Positions 52,590 to 62,093 of a stretch of 64,000 nucleotides of DNA are shown here, piece after piece. Location: positions 1,054,001-1,118,000 of the forward strand of contig NZ_CP029482.1 of the NCBI RefSeq assembly GCF_003151075.1, written 5' to 3'. The notes beneath the pieces were generated by a model, which saw only the letters and a list, made by a program, of their open reading frames with translations, made no database searches and had not been told where the DNA came from. Every line of letters starts with the position of its first letter. Position 1 is the first letter of the stretch. Position numbers and translations under genes: made by a program. This stretch comes from Pseudomonas sp. 31-12 (GTDB taxonomy: Bacteria > Pseudomonadota > Gammaproteobacteria > Pseudomonadales > Pseudomonadaceae).

Positions 52590-53507
52590 GTGGCTCAGGT
52601 CAAACGTATCCGTCGTAACGTCAGCGGTATCATTCTGCTCGACAAGCCGTTGGGGTTTACCTCCAATGCCGCGTTGCAGAAGGTTCGCTGGTTGCTGAAC
52701 GCCGAGAAGGCCGGACACACCGGCAGTCTCGATCCGCTGGCCACCGGCGTGTTGCCGTTGTGCTTCGGTGAGGCCACCAAGTTTTCGCAATACCTGCTCG
52801 ATTCCGACAAGGGTTATGAAACCGTGGCGCAACTGGGCAAGACCACCACCACGGCCGATGCCGAGGGTGAAGTTTTGCAGGAACGCCCGGTGACCGTTGG
52901 TCGCGCCGATGTCGAAGCTGTATTGCCGAATTTTCGCGGGCAAATCAGTCAGATACCGCCGATGTACTCGGCGCTCAAGCGTGATGGCCAGCCGCTGTAC
53001 AAGCTGGCCCGTGCAGGCGAAGTAGTGGAGCGCGAACCGCGTTCTGTTACTATTGCGCGCTTGGAATTGCTGGCCTTTGAGGGTGATACTGCGCGGCTTG
53101 CGGTGGATTGCAGCAAAGGCACCTATATTCGCACCCTGGTGGAGGATATCGGTGAGCAACTCGGTTGTGGCGCTTACGTGGCTGAATTGCGACGTACCCA
53201 GGCCGGGCCTTTCACGCTGGCGCAGACGGTCACGCTTGAAGAGTTGGAAGCAGTACATGCCGAAGGCGGCAACGAAGCGGTCGACCGCTTCCTGATGCCA
53301 TCGGACAGCGGCCTGCTGGATTGGCCGCTGTTGCAGTTCTCGGAGCACAGCTCGTTCTACTGGCTTAACGGCCAACCGGTACGAGCCCCGGATGCACCGA
53401 AGTTCGGCATGGTACGGGTACAGGATCACAACGGTCGCTTCATCGGTATCGGTGAAGTGAGCGAAGACGGGCGCATCGCGCCGCGTCGACTGATTCGGTC
53501 AGAATGA
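52590..53507 (+). CDS. truB: TruB, tRNA pseudouridine-55 synthase
   Basis: A protein of 305 residues started by GTG 52590 with AAGGAG just before. The catalytic aspartate is D48 in [13 protein letters not shown]. Further marks are [15 protein letters not shown] [32 protein letters not shown] and a C-terminal PUA-like domain. It modifies U55 in the T-loop of tRNAs. Confidence 0.97.
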   Translation: MAQVKRIRRNVSGIILLDKPLGFTSNAALQKVRWLLNAEKAGHTGSLDPLATGVLPLCFGEATKFSQYLLDSDKGYETVAQLGKTTTTADAEGEVLQERPVTVGRADVEAVLPNFRGQISQIPPMYSALKRDGQPLYKLARAGEVVEREPRSVTIARLELLAFEGDTARLAVDCSKGTYIRTLVEDIGEQLGCGAYVAELRRTQAGPFTLAQTVTLEELEAVHAEGGNEAVDRFLMPSDSGLLDWPLLQFSEHSSFYWLNGQPVRAPDAPKFGMVRVQDHNGRFIGIGEVSEDGRIAPRRLIRSE

Positions 53508-53622
53508 CCGGACGAGGGTGGCTGTTAACAGGCACGGTCACTACTCATTTTTAGATACAGGGATTTGTCCCTGGCCTGTTGAAATCGTCCTCTGGATGGT
53601 TTCCTGATAAAAGGATTGCCTC

Positions 53623-53892
53623 ATGGCTCTCGACGTTCAAGAAAAAGCTCAAATCGTAGCTGACTACCAGCAAGCTGTTGGTGACACTGGTTCGCCAGAA
53701 GTGCAAGTTGCACTGCTGACCCACAACATCAACAAGCTGCAAGGTCACTTCAAGGCCAACGGTAAAGATCACCACTCCCGTCGTGGTCTGATCCGCATGG
53801 TAAACCAGCGCCGTAAGCTGCTGGACTACCTGAAAGGCAAGGATCTGGGCCGTTACCAGGCTCTGATCGGTCGCCTGGGTCTGCGTCGCTAA
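53623..53892 (+). CDS. rpsO: Ribosomal protein S15
   Basis: A protein of 89 residues with the S15 pattern: [33 protein letters not shown], and [16 protein letters not shown]. It binds the central domain of 16S rRNA. It has its own 115-base upstream gap with AAAGGA before the ATG; in E. coli rpsO represses its own translation through a pseudoknot, not checked here. It is coupled in order to pnp. Confidence 0.98.
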   Translation: MALDVQEKAQIVADYQQAVGDTGSPEVQVALLTHNINKLQGHFKANGKDHHSRRGLIRMVNQRRKLLDYLKGKDLGRYQALIGRLGLRR

Positions 53893-54087
53893 TAAGCGAT
53901 TGCGCTAGAGGTTGGTTGTTTGCTGTGTGTCAGCGGGTTTCCCGCGGGCGCATGGCAGGCTCCCAGCCTCAAGTTTTATCTGGATAGTCGTTTTACCCTG
54001 GACAGGCGTTGGGCCGATTCCCGACATTGCCCAAGAATTTCGCAAGAAGACAAGTTCCCCAAGAGCCACAAAAGAAGGTAGGACACC

Positions 54088-56193
54088 GTGAACCCGGTAA
54101 TCAAAAAATTCCAGTTCGGTCAGTCGACCGTTACCCTCGAGACTGGCCGTATCGCCCGTCAGGCCTCCGGCGCAGTATTGGTCACCGTTGACGACGACGT
54201 CAGCGTATTGGTGACTGTGGTCGGCGCCAAGCAAGCCGATCCAGGCAAGGGCTTCTTCCCTCTGTCCGTTCACTACCAGGAAAAGACTTACGCTGCCGGT
54301 AAGATCCCTGGCGGTTTCTTCAAGCGTGAAGGCCGTCCTTCCGAGAAAGAAACCCTGACTTCCCGACTGATCGACCGTCCGATCCGTCCGCTGTTCCCTG
54401 AAGGTTTCATGAACGAAGTGCAGGTTGTCTGCACCGTCGTATCCACCAGCAAGAAGACCGATCCGGACATCGCTGCGATGATCGGTACCTCGGCTGCGCT
54501 GGCTATCTCCGGCATTCCTTTCGATGGCCCGATCGGCGCTGCCCGCGTTGCGTTCCACGAAAGCACCGGCTATCTGCTGAACCCGACTTACGAACAACAG
54601 AAAGCTTCGAGCCTGGACATGGTCGTTGCCGGTACTTCGGAAGCTGTTCTGATGGTTGAATCGGAAGCCAAAGAGCTGACCGAAGACCAGATGCTGGGCG
54701 CGGTACTGTTTGCTCACGACGAGTTCCAGGTGGTGATCAACGCTGTTAAAGAACTGGCCGCTGAAGCTGCCAAGCCGACCTGGACCTGGGCTCCGCAGCC
54801 AGAAGCCACCGCTCTGCTGGGCGCCATCCGTGCCGAGTTCGGCGACGCGATCTCCCAGGCTTACACCATCACCATCAAGGCCGACCGTTATGCTCGTCTG
54901 GGCGAACTGAAAGACCAGGTGGTTGCCAAGCTGTCCGGTGAAGAAGGCCAGCCTTCCTCCAGCGAAGTCAAAGCAGCTTTCGGCGAAATCGAATATCGCA
55001 CCGTTCGCGAAAACATCGTTAACGGCAAGCCACGTATCGACGGCCGCGATACCAAGACCGTACGTCCTTTGAACATCGAAGTGGGTGTGCTGCCAAAGAC
55101 CCACGGTTCGGCGTTGTTCACCCGTGGCGAAACCCAGGCGCTGGTCGTTGCAACACTGGGCACCGCCCGTGATGCACAGCTGCTGGACACCCTGGAAGGC
55201 GAGAAAAAAGACCCGTTCATGCTGCACTACAACTTCCCTCCGTTCTCGGTAGGTGAGTGTGGTCGCATGGGTGGCGCTGGTCGTCGCGAAATCGGTCACG
55301 GCCGTCTGGCCCGTCGTTCGATTGCAGCCATGCTGCCTGCTGCTGACGTGTTCCCGTACACCATCCGTGTTGTATCGGAAATCACCGAGTCCAACGGTTC
55401 GAGCTCCATGGCTTCGGTCTGCGGCGCTTCCCTGGCCCTGATGGACGCCGGCGTTCCGATGAAGGCACCGGTTGCCGGTATCGCCATGGGTCTGGTTAAA
55501 GAAGGCGAGAAGTTCGCCGTCCTGACCGACATCCTGGGTGACGAAGACCACCTGGGCGACATGGACTTCAAAGTAGCCGGTACCGCCAAAGGTGTGACCG
55601 CGCTGCAGATGGACATCAAGATCAAAGGCATCACCGAAGAAATCATGGAAATCGCTCTGGGCCAAGCCCTGGAAGCGCGCCTGAATATCCTCGGTCAGAT
55701 GAACCAGATCATTGGCCAGTCGCGTACCGAACTGTCGGAAAACGCTCCGACCATGATCGCGATGAAAATCGACACCGACAAAATCCGTGACGTCATCGGT
55801 AAAGGCGGCGCGACCATTCGTGCGATCTGTGAAGAGACCAAGGCTTCGATCGACATCGAAGACGACGGCTCGATCAAGATCTTCGGCGAAACCAAGGAAG
55901 CGGCTGAAGCAGCACGTCAGCGCGTTCTGGGCATCACCGCAGAAGCTGAAATCGGCAAGATCTACGTCGGCAAGGTTGAGCGCATCGTCGACTTCGGCGC
56001 ATTCGTCAACATCCTGCCAGGCAAGGACGGTCTGGTTCACATCTCGATGCTGAGCGATGCTCGCGTTGAGAAAGTGACCGACATACTGAAAGAAGGCCAG
56101 GAAGTGGAAGTTCTGGTACTGGACGTGGACAACCGCGGCCGTATCAAGCTGTCCATCAAAGACGTAGCAGCGGCCAAGGCTTCGGGCGTTTAA
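54088..56193 (+). CDS. pnp: Polyribonucleotide nucleotidyltransferase (PNPase)
   Basis: A protein of 701 residues started by GTG 54088 with GAAGGTAGG before it; downstream and upstream ATGs do not fit. Two RNase PH domains are joined by a helical part, followed by KH ([16 protein letters not shown]) and S1 ([20 protein letters not shown]) domains. It degrades RNA 3' to 5' with phosphate. The 195-base leader after rpsO is probably cut by RNase III as in E. coli, by analogy only. Confidence 0.98.
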   Translation: MNPVIKKFQFGQSTVTLETGRIARQASGAVLVTVDDDVSVLVTVVGAKQADPGKGFFPLSVHYQEKTYAAGKIPGGFFKREGRPSEKETLTSRLIDRPIRPLFPEGFMNEVQVVCTVVSTSKKTDPDIAAMIGTSAALAISGIPFDGPIGAARVAFHESTGYLLNPTYEQQKASSLDMVVAGTSEAVLMVESEAKELTEDQMLGAVLFAHDEFQVVINAVKELAAEAAKPTWTWAPQPEATALLGAIRAEFGDAISQAYTITIKADRYARLGELKDQVVAKLSGEEGQPSSSEVKAAFGEIEYRTVRENIVNGKPRIDGRDTKTVRPLNIEVGVLPKTHGSALFTRGETQALVVATLGTARDAQLLDTLEGEKKDPFMLHYNFPPFSVGECGRMGGAGRREIGHGRLARRSIAAMLPAADVFPYTIRVVSEITESNGSSSMASVCGASLALMDAGVPMKAPVAGIAMGLVKEGEKFAVLTDILGDEDHLGDMDFKVAGTAKGVTALQMDIKIKGITEEIMEIALGQALEARLNILGQMNQIIGQSRTELSENAPTMIAMKIDTDKIRDVIGKGGATIRAICEETKASIDIEDDGSIKIFGETKEAAEAARQRVLGITAEAEIGKIYVGKVERIVDFGAFVNILPGKDGLVHISMLSDARVEKVTDILKEGQEVEVLVLDVDNRGRIKLSIKDVAAAKASGV

Positions 56194-56221
56194 TCACCCC
56201 AGCCTGACCGTTTCGACGTTA

Positions 56222-56263
56222 TAAAAAATGCCCCGCAGTGAAAACTGCGGGGCATTTTTTTAT
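56222..56263 (+). terminator. Terminator of pnp
   Basis: TAAAAAATGCCCCGCAGT and ACTGCGGGGCATTTTTTTA pair around GAAA, with a T-run on both strands. Confidence 0.95.
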
Positions 56264-56327
56264 CTGCCATTAACCGAAACGGACTTGCGGTTGCGACTCG
56301 TGAAAGCTGTGCTAGGTTTAGCTCACC

Positions 56328-56400
56328 GCCCGTGTAGCTCAGTTGGTAGAGCAGCGCACTCGTAACGCGAAGGTCGCAGGTTCGATTCCTGTCTCGGGCA
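56328..56400 (+). tRNA. tRNA-Thr (anticodon CGT), no encoded CCA
   Basis: 73 bases that fold as a tRNA: acceptor GCCCGTG with CTCGGGC and discriminator A; D-arm GCTCAGTTGGTAGAGC; anticodon loop CTCGTAA; T-arm GCAGGTTCGATTCCTGT. It resembles E. coli tRNA-Thr(CGT). Two oddities: the sequence after the discriminator is AAAAT, not CCA, and there are weak pairs (U6-U67, A31-C39). CCA would have to be added by the CCA enzyme. A candidate promoter TTGCGA-N16-TAGGTT (56291-56318) lies just before it. Confidence 0.85.
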
Positions 56401-56411
56401 AAAATTATCTG

Positions 56412-57443
56412 TTACTTCACCTTTCTGCTTAAGTCTTCCACGGTGCGTTTGAGCTGATCCAGTTGATTGTCCTGATCGCTGACTTCCCGCTTAAGGCTGG
56501 ACAGGTCGCTGGAGCTCGAGCTGGAGTTCGAACCGGCGCTGCGCTTGAGGTCTTCCACTTGGCTGGCAAGCCGTTTCAGGTCGTTTTCCTGTTCGTTGAC
56601 AGTGCGCTTGAGGTCGTTCACTTCGCTGGAGCTGGAGCTTGAACTGGAGTTCGAACCGCTGCTGCGTTTCAGTTCGTCCATCTGACTGGCGAGCTTCTTC
56701 AGTCCGCTTTCCTGTTCACTTACCGTACGCTTGAGATCGCTCACTTCGCTGGAGCTAGAACTCGAGCTGGAACTCGAGCTGCTGCTGCGCTTGAGATCGT
56801 CCATCTGGCTGGCGAGTTTTTTCAGTCCGTTGTCCTGTTCGCTGACCGTGCGCTTGAGATCGCTGACTTCGCTGGAACTGGAGCTGGAATTCGAGGTGCT
56901 ATTGCGTTTGAGTTCGTCCACGGCCTTGGCGAGGTTTACCAAACCGGTGTTCTGATCACTGACCGTGCGTTTGAGGTCATTAACTTCGCCGGCGCTGGCG
57001 CTGGAACTCGAGCCGCTGCTGCGTTTGAGTTCGTCCATGGCCTTGGCGAGGTTTTTCAGCGCCGTTTCCTGGTCCCTGACGGTGCGCTTGAGTTTGTCCA
57101 CTTCGCTGGCAGTCGAGCTCGAACCGGACACCGTGTTCTTTTTCAACTCTTCGATGAGCCGCGCCTGTGCAGTGACGGTTTTCTTCAGCTCTTCCAGATC
57201 AGCCGTACTGGTTTTTACAACTCTTTGTAATGTTTCCACCTCCTCGATACTGACGTCGGATCTGACCATCACGTTTGTGCCGTAATAGTTGTGGAAAACG
57301 AGGAATTTATCGGAAGAATTAGCGCTGTCGGGTTTGTATTCCAGACTGGCTTGAGCGGTGCTGGGCAGTGCCAGGCTGCCGAGAAGAAGGGCAGCCATGC
57401 CGGTTGCAGACAGGATGGACGAAAGCTTGGAAAAATTGCGCAT
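56412..57443 (-). CDS. Exported coiled-coil repeat protein with serine linkers
   Basis: A protein of 343 residues from ATG 57443 (AAGGA 7 bases before it). A Sec signal (to about LPSTAQA, residue 32) precedes a short unique part (DKFLVFHNYYGTNVMVRSDV), then six repeats of 39 or 41 residues. Each has four exact heptads, such as SDLKRTVSEQDNGLKKLASQ, with V/L/M at a and L/Q at d, then a serine-rich linker of up to 13 serines. It ends in VEDLSRKVK with no anchor. I do not recognise the family; a periplasmic or secreted oligomeric rod is plausible. Confidence 0.85.
   Translation of the reverse strand: MRNFSKLSSILSATGMAALLLGSLALPSTAQASLEYKPDSANSSDKFLVFHNYYGTNVMVRSDVSIEEVETLQRVVKTSTADLEELKKTVTAQARLIEELKKNTVSGSSSTASEVDKLKRTVRDQETALKNLAKAMDELKRSSGSSSSASAGEVNDLKRTVSDQNTGLVNLAKAVDELKRNSTSNSSSSSSEVSDLKRTVSEQDNGLKKLASQMDDLKRSSSSSSSSSSSSSEVSDLKRTVSEQESGLKKLASQMDELKRSSGSNSSSSSSSSEVNDLKRTVNEQENDLKRLASQVEDLKRSAGSNSSSSSSDLSSLKREVSDQDNQLDQLKRTVEDLSRKVK
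56488..57205 (-). repeat. In-frame 117/123-base tandem repeats in the coiled-coil gene
   Basis: The codons for LKR-type starts recur at 56488, 56605, 56728, 56851, 56968 and 57085, that is at steps of 117, 123, 123, 117 and 117 bases. The serine parts use mixed AGC/TCG/TCC/AGT codons, while the heptad parts are conserved in protein more than in DNA. Confidence 0.88.
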
Positions 57444-57446
57444 CAC

Positions 57447-57757
57447 GGGTTCCTTGTGACGTGCCTAGATGGCACATCGCTATGACTTTACCTTTTGAAC
57501 GTTGTTCCCGGGTAGCGACTGGAAATTTTCAGAAAGTCCGATCAAAGGTTTTTTTGTAGATTTGATGTAAAAGTCCATATAAATCGTCGACCAAACGTCC
57601 TATATTCGAACGTTGCACACGTACCACTTTGCAGTTTTCAGATGATCCCCGAATGGTTCTGAAGGCCAGACAAACCGGGCTTCAAACGGTTTTTTGCGTC
57701 AGAGAGATCCTTGATGATCCAGATCCATCTTCCATTCCCCAGATCAGCGAGAACGCC
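57447..57757. promoter_or_regulatory. Divergent promoter region
   Basis: No gene is seen in these 311 bases. A sigma-70-like pair TTGTAG (57554-57559) and TATAAA (57578-57583) with an 18-base spacer points to the DUF6388-like gene, whose leader would then be about 165 bases. The coiled-coil gene on the other strand must also start here. Confidence 0.45.
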
Positions 57758-58063
57758 ATGACCGTTAAAGAATTGACTCAAGAAGCCAGACACGAAGAAG
57801 CGCTGAAAAAGTACCTGCTGGATTCGCCCCAGCTAGCCGAAGAGATCAAGGACCTGCCAGCCGACGATCAGAAAGACCAGATCCAGTGGGCATTCGAGGA
57901 TGAGGCGGAATCCCAGGGCTTGCAGCCGTGGGAGTTGACGCTCAAGTACACCTCGACCCCTGAAGAGTTCGAGGCTGCGCGCCTGGTGCTGCACAAGGAG
58001 GCGGCCGAGGTATTGGGCGTCGAGTGGGAAGAGTACTGCGAGATGAACAATCTGGTGGTGTGA
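57758..58063 (+). CDS. Small acidic DUF6388-like protein
   Basis: A protein of 101 residues from ATG 57758; an in-frame start at 57629 exists but the conserved part begins at TVKELTQEARHEEALKKYLL. It is acidic and helical, with ADDQKDQIQWAFEDEAESQGLQPWELTLKY and a C-terminal VEWEEYCEMNNL, which I match to a Pseudomonas family I know as DUF6388. No signal or membrane part. The ribosome site is weak. Function unknown; a terminator follows. Confidence 0.75.
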   Translation: MTVKELTQEARHEEALKKYLLDSPQLAEEIKDLPADDQKDQIQWAFEDEAESQGLQPWELTLKYTSTPEEFEAARLVLHKEAAEVLGVEWEEYCEMNNLVV

Positions 58064-58064
58064 C

Positions 58065-58098
58065 AAAAACGCCAGCCTCAATGAGGCTGGCGTTTTTT
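58065..58098. terminator. Bidirectional terminator between the DUF6388-like gene and nadC
   Basis: AAAACGCCAGCCTCA and TGAGGCTGGCGTTTTTT are inverse copies, with T-runs for both converging genes. Confidence 0.95.
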
Positions 58099-58111
58099 CA
58101 TTCTCAGAGGC

Positions 58112-58960
58112 TCAGAGGCTCAGACGCATCGACAGGTCGACAGCCTTCACATCCTTGGTCATTGCACCAATCGAAATGTAATCCACCCCGGTTTCGGCGA
58201 TCGGCAGCAGCGTGCTTTCGTTGATACCGCCGCTGGCTTCCAGTTTTGCCTTGCCGCCGTTGAGGCGCACCGCTTCACGCATGTCCTCCAGGCTCAGCTC
58301 ATCGAGCATGATGATGTCTGCACCCGCCGCCAGGGCTTCCTTGAGCTCATCCAGGCTTTCCACTTCAATCTCCACCGGCTTGCCCGGGGCGATCTTGTGC
58401 GCAGCGTTAATGGCTTCAGGAATGCCACCGCAGGCGGCGATGTGGTTTTCCTTGATCAGGAAGGCGTCGTACAGGCCGATGCGGTGGTTGTGGCAACCGC
58501 CGCAGGTCACGGCGTACTTCTGCGCCAGACGCAGCCCTGGCAGGGTTTTACGGGTATCGAGCAGCTTCACCTGAGTCTCGGCGACAAAGTCCGCCAGGTA
58601 TTGCGCGCGAGTGGCCACGCCCGAGAGCAATTGCAGGAAATTCAGTGCGCAGCGTTCACCGGTCAGCAGTGACCGTGCCGGGCCTTCGAGGTGGAACAGC
58701 GCCTGATTGGGATTCACTCGTTCGCCATCGCGCACCTGCCAGTGCACCGCGACCCGTGGATCAAGCTGCCGGAAAACGGCATCGACCCATGCGGTGCCGG
58801 CAATGACCGCGGCATCGCGGGTGATGATGGTGGCTTTGGCCAGGCGTTCGGCGGGGATGAGCTGCGCGGTGATGTCGCCGCTGCCGATGTCTTCGAGCAA
58901 CGCACGGCGCACGTTGGCTTCGATTTCGGCGGTCAAATCGGCGAGACGTAGATTCGGCAT
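58112..58960 (-). CDS. nadC: NadC, quinolinate phosphoribosyltransferase
   Basis: A protein of 282 residues from ATG 58960, not the longer frame to 59017. Marks of the family: [15 protein letters not shown] near the start, [40 protein letters not shown] and [11 protein letters not shown]. It converts quinolinate and PRPP to nicotinate mononucleotide in NAD synthesis. It is divergent from the DUF1631 gene; the 285-base gap between them shows no other gene. Confidence 0.97.
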   Translation of the reverse strand: MPNLRLADLTAEIEANVRRALLEDIGSGDITAQLIPAERLAKATIITRDAAVIAGTAWVDAVFRQLDPRVAVHWQVRDGERVNPNQALFHLEGPARSLLTGERCALNFLQLLSGVATRAQYLADFVAETQVKLLDTRKTLPGLRLAQKYAVTCGGCHNHRIGLYDAFLIKENHIAACGGIPEAINAAHKIAPGKPVEIEVESLDELKEALAAGADIIMLDELSLEDMREAVRLNGGKAKLEASGGINESTLLPIAETGVDYISIGAMTKDVKAVDLSMRLSL

Positions 58961-59245
58961 AACGGGCTCCACAAACAAAGTGGCCCGATTATAGGGCCAT
59001 GGCGTGAGGCAACCCAAGGCATCAAAGGCGTTCCCGTGGCCTGCACACCTGCATTTGGTCGATTCCCTTGAATCATCGGCCCTGAGTCGGCGTCTTCCCT
59101 ACGCGTCTATTTCAATGTGGAGCACAGAGTCTGCTGGCACATCGAGGCTCTTTTACCAGATAATCCGCCTTGCTTTTGACGTCATGGCTTTGACGTGCTC
59201 TTGGGTTAACGACTATTCGCAGAATCACCGTTTCAGGAGGCTTGG

Positions 59246-61453
59246 ATGCACAATGACGGGAATGTAGTGCCTTTGCACAAGGCGACTACCGAACAGGCGA
59301 CGCAATCGCCGCTCGCCCGCCTGCCGGTGATTCTGCTTCAGGTTCGCGACAAGGCCACTCAACAGCTCAGGCACGGTTTACAGGAACTGTTTGATAACGC
59401 TGACGACACGCTGTTCGAAATGGCCGATCGCGCCCGCAACGACGTCGAGCAGAACCTCTTCTTCGAAGCCATGCGCGACTTGCGCCTCAAGCGAAAAAGC
59501 ATCGAGCGCGGTTTTCTCGAACAATTTTTCGAGGCGTTCGTCAGCCTCTCGCAGTACGACAACCCCCAGGCAGCCTTGCCTCAGGCATTGGTGGTCGATG
59601 CCGATGCTTTGCCCAATGACGATCTGGAGCGTAGCGTCGCGGTGGAGGCCATGGTCAGCAAGGTGCTGAATCGCGACGGCTTTGCCCTTGACCAACTGAC
59701 GGCCCGACTCAGCGCTCTGCTGGGCAAGGCGCTGGACAATCAGCACAACCCGTTGGGACCGGAAAGGCTCTGCGAGTATTTCTTGCAGGCCTGGCGCAAC
59801 CTGGGGGTGGAGATCAAGGTCAAGTTGATCATCCTCAAGCTGTTCGACCGCTACGTGCTCAGCAGCGCGGATCAGTTGTACGCTGAAGCCAATCAACTGC
59901 TCATCGCTACCGGCGTGTTGCCCGACCTCAAGCCTGCTCCCACGCGGCGAGCCAGCGATCATGCAGCCGCCAGCGCGCATGCCGAACCAATCGAAGTCGG
60001 CATCCATTCAGGCGAGACGCCGATCGACGACGGCGTGCAGGAAGTCTTTGCCGCGTTGCAGGAACTGTTGTTGCATGTGCGCGGCAGCGTCGCACCGACC
60101 CTCGACGCCAGCACCCAGACCCAACCCATTTCCACCCGCGACCTGTTGCGCCTGCTCTCGCACTTGCAGCAATACGTGCCGGCGCTGGCGACCCAGGACG
60201 ACTTCGATCTGCGCAATCAGCTCGAACAACTGCTGACCCGGGTCAGCGTCAAAAGCGGCAAATCGCGCGTGGTCGGTGTAGCTGACGAAGACGTGATCAA
60301 CCTTATTGCGATGCTCTTCGAATGCATCCTTGATGACCGCAACTTGCCGGACTCTCTCAAGGCGCTGATCGGTCGATTGCAGATCCCGATGCTCAAGGTT
60401 GCGGTGCTCGACAAGAGCTTCTTTAGCCGCGCCAGCCACCCGGCCCGGCGCCTGCTCAACGAAATCGCCGCTGCCGCAATGGGCTGGGGAGCGTGCGACG
60501 ACCATGAGCGTGACAGCCTGTACGTGCGCATTGAACAAGTAGTGCAGCGCCTGTTGAACGACTTTGCTGACGATCCGGCGATCTTTTCCGAGTTGCTCGC
60601 CGATTTTCTCACGTTCACCAGTGATGAGCGTCGCCGCAGTGAATTGCTGGAGCAGCGCACCCGTGACGCCGAAGAAGGCCGAGCCCGGACCGAACTGGCG
60701 CGCCAGCGTGTCGAGCAGGCGCTGAATCAGGCGTTGTTGGGCAAAGTGCTACCCCAAGGAGTGGTGGTTTTCGTCCAGGACGCCTGGGGCAAAGTGCTGT
60801 TGTTGACCTGCCTCAAACACGGTGATGCGTCGACTCAATGGCAGGCCGATGTGCAGACCATGGAGCAATTGATCTGGAGCGTGCAGCGCCATGACGAGCC
60901 CGATGCCGGCCTGCGTTTATTGGCGCTGGTGCCCGGATTGCTTAAGGCCTTGCGCGACGGGTTGAGCCGCTCGGCGTTCGATCCGTTTGCCACCAGTGAA
61001 TTTTTCAGTGAGCTGGAAACCTTGCACGTGCAACTGTTCGAGCGTCCGGGCCAGGCAGTTGCACAGTCCATCGAGCCGCCGGTGATGGTCGAAGTGCTGC
61101 AGCACATCGTGCTGCGAACCGCCGACGAGGGCCCGGTAGATGTTGTGTCGGTGCGGTTGCCTGCAGACGATGTCGGATTGCTTCAGGTCGATCGACTGCG
61201 TCCGGGTAGTTGGGTCGAGTTCCAGGAAGACGATGAAAACACCCTGCGCTGCAAGCTGGCTGCAATCATAGAAGCCACCGGGAAATACATCTTCGTCGAC
61301 CGCACCGGCATGAAAGTGCTGGAGCGCAGCCGCACCGGCCTGGCCCTGGAATTTCGCCGTGGCGCGGTGCGGGCGTTGGACGACACGTTGCTGTTCGACC
61401 GGGCGCTGGAATCGGTGCTGGGTAATCTGCGGCGTCTCAATCGCGGCAAGTGA
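59246..61453 (+). CDS. DUF1631 family protein
   Basis: A protein of 735 residues, mostly helical and without signal or membrane segments. Its N-terminal helical repeats (LFDNADDTLFEMADRARNDVEQNLFFEAMRDLRLKR) and its C-terminal beta-rich part (LRPGSWVEFQEDDENTLRCKLA..GKYIFVDRTGMKVLE) fit DUF1631, named from such proteins between nadC and ampD in pseudomonads. The middle, with its charged coiled coil RSELLEQRTRDAEEGRARTE, is variable. No proven function. GGAGGC stands before the ATG. Confidence 0.85.
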   Translation: MHNDGNVVPLHKATTEQATQSPLARLPVILLQVRDKATQQLRHGLQELFDNADDTLFEMADRARNDVEQNLFFEAMRDLRLKRKSIERGFLEQFFEAFVSLSQYDNPQAALPQALVVDADALPNDDLERSVAVEAMVSKVLNRDGFALDQLTARLSALLGKALDNQHNPLGPERLCEYFLQAWRNLGVEIKVKLIILKLFDRYVLSSADQLYAEANQLLIATGVLPDLKPAPTRRASDHAAASAHAEPIEVGIHSGETPIDDGVQEVFAALQELLLHVRGSVAPTLDASTQTQPISTRDLLRLLSHLQQYVPALATQDDFDLRNQLEQLLTRVSVKSGKSRVVGVADEDVINLIAMLFECILDDRNLPDSLKALIGRLQIPMLKVAVLDKSFFSRASHPARRLLNEIAAAAMGWGACDDHERDSLYVRIEQVVQRLLNDFADDPAIFSELLADFLTFTSDERRRSELLEQRTRDAEEGRARTELARQRVEQALNQALLGKVLPQGVVVFVQDAWGKVLLLTCLKHGDASTQWQADVQTMEQLIWSVQRHDEPDAGLRLLALVPGLLKALRDGLSRSAFDPFATSEFFSELETLHVQLFERPGQAVAQSIEPPVMVEVLQHIVLRTADEGPVDVVSVRLPADDVGLLQVDRLRPGSWVEFQEDDENTLRCKLAAIIEATGKYIFVDRTGMKVLERSRTGLALEFRRGAVRALDDTLLFDRALESVLGNLRRLNRGK

Positions 61454-61517
61454 TCGCGCCCCGAGGGTCTATCGCGGCATACTGGGCGCCAACACAGTCG
61501 TCGTTGAAGGAACCTGT

Positions 61518-62093
61518 ATGCAGTTGGACCCCGCGAGCGGTTGGTGTCAGGGCGTGCGTGTATGCCCATCGCCCAACTTCAATGCGCGCCCCTCGAACGA
61601 AATTTCCCTGCTGGTGATCCACAACATCAGCCTGCCGCCAGCGCAGTTTGCCACCGGCAAGGTGCAGGAATTTTTCCAGAATCGTCTGGATGTCACGGAG
61701 CATCCCTACTTTGAAGGGATTGTTGACCTGCGGGTGTCTGCGCACTTTCTGATCGAACGTGACGGTACCGTCACTCAGTTTGTCTCTTGTCTGGAGCGCG
61801 CCTGGCACGCCGGTGTCTCGAGTTTCGAGGGGCGGGACACCTGTAATGATTTTTCCGTGGGCATCGAGCTTGAAGGCACGGATGATTTGCCTTTTACCGA
61901 TGCTCAGTATCAAGCGTTGACCAAGCTGACCCGACAGCTGCAAAGCACGTTTACGGCGATCACACCGCAGCGCATCTGTGGGCATAGCGACATCGCACCG
62001 GGGCGCAAGACGGACCCGGGACCCGCGTTCGACTGGGCACGCTATCGCGCCGCCCTGGCAAAAGCCGCTTTGGAACAAGAGGAAGGACAATGA
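61518..62093 (+). CDS. ampD: AmpD, N-acetyl-anhydromuramyl-L-alanine amidase
   Basis: A protein of 191 residues from ATG 61518 (GAAGGAACC before it). The zinc ligands of AmpD are present as H35 (VIHNISL), H156 and D166 (CGHSDIAPGRKTDPGP), and the catalytic Glu in VGIELEGTDD. It cleaves anhydro-muropeptides in the cytosol during peptidoglycan recycling; its loss derepresses the AmpC beta-lactamase. It is ATGA-coupled to ampE. Confidence 0.97.
   Translation: MQLDPASGWCQGVRVCPSPNFNARPSNEISLLVIHNISLPPAQFATGKVQEFFQNRLDVTEHPYFEGIVDLRVSAHFLIERDGTVTQFVSCLERAWHAGVSSFEGRDTCNDFSVGIELEGTDDLPFTDAQYQALTKLTRQLQSTFTAITPQRICGHSDIAPGRKTDPGPAFDWARYRAALAKAALEQEEGQ

Noticed and set aside
53905..56040. A 711-codon open frame antisense to pnp
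   Set aside because: Same reason: shadow of a highly expressed gene with regular codon choice.
56488..57205. CRISPR-like regular spacing
   Set aside because: Units are 117/123 bases, in frame, and repeated over their whole length, with no short identical repeats around unique spacers.
56731..57285. Leu/Glu-rich open frames on the plus strand in the coiled-coil gene
   Set aside because: They read the complement of serine tracts (LELELELE) and come only from the repeats of the minus-strand gene.
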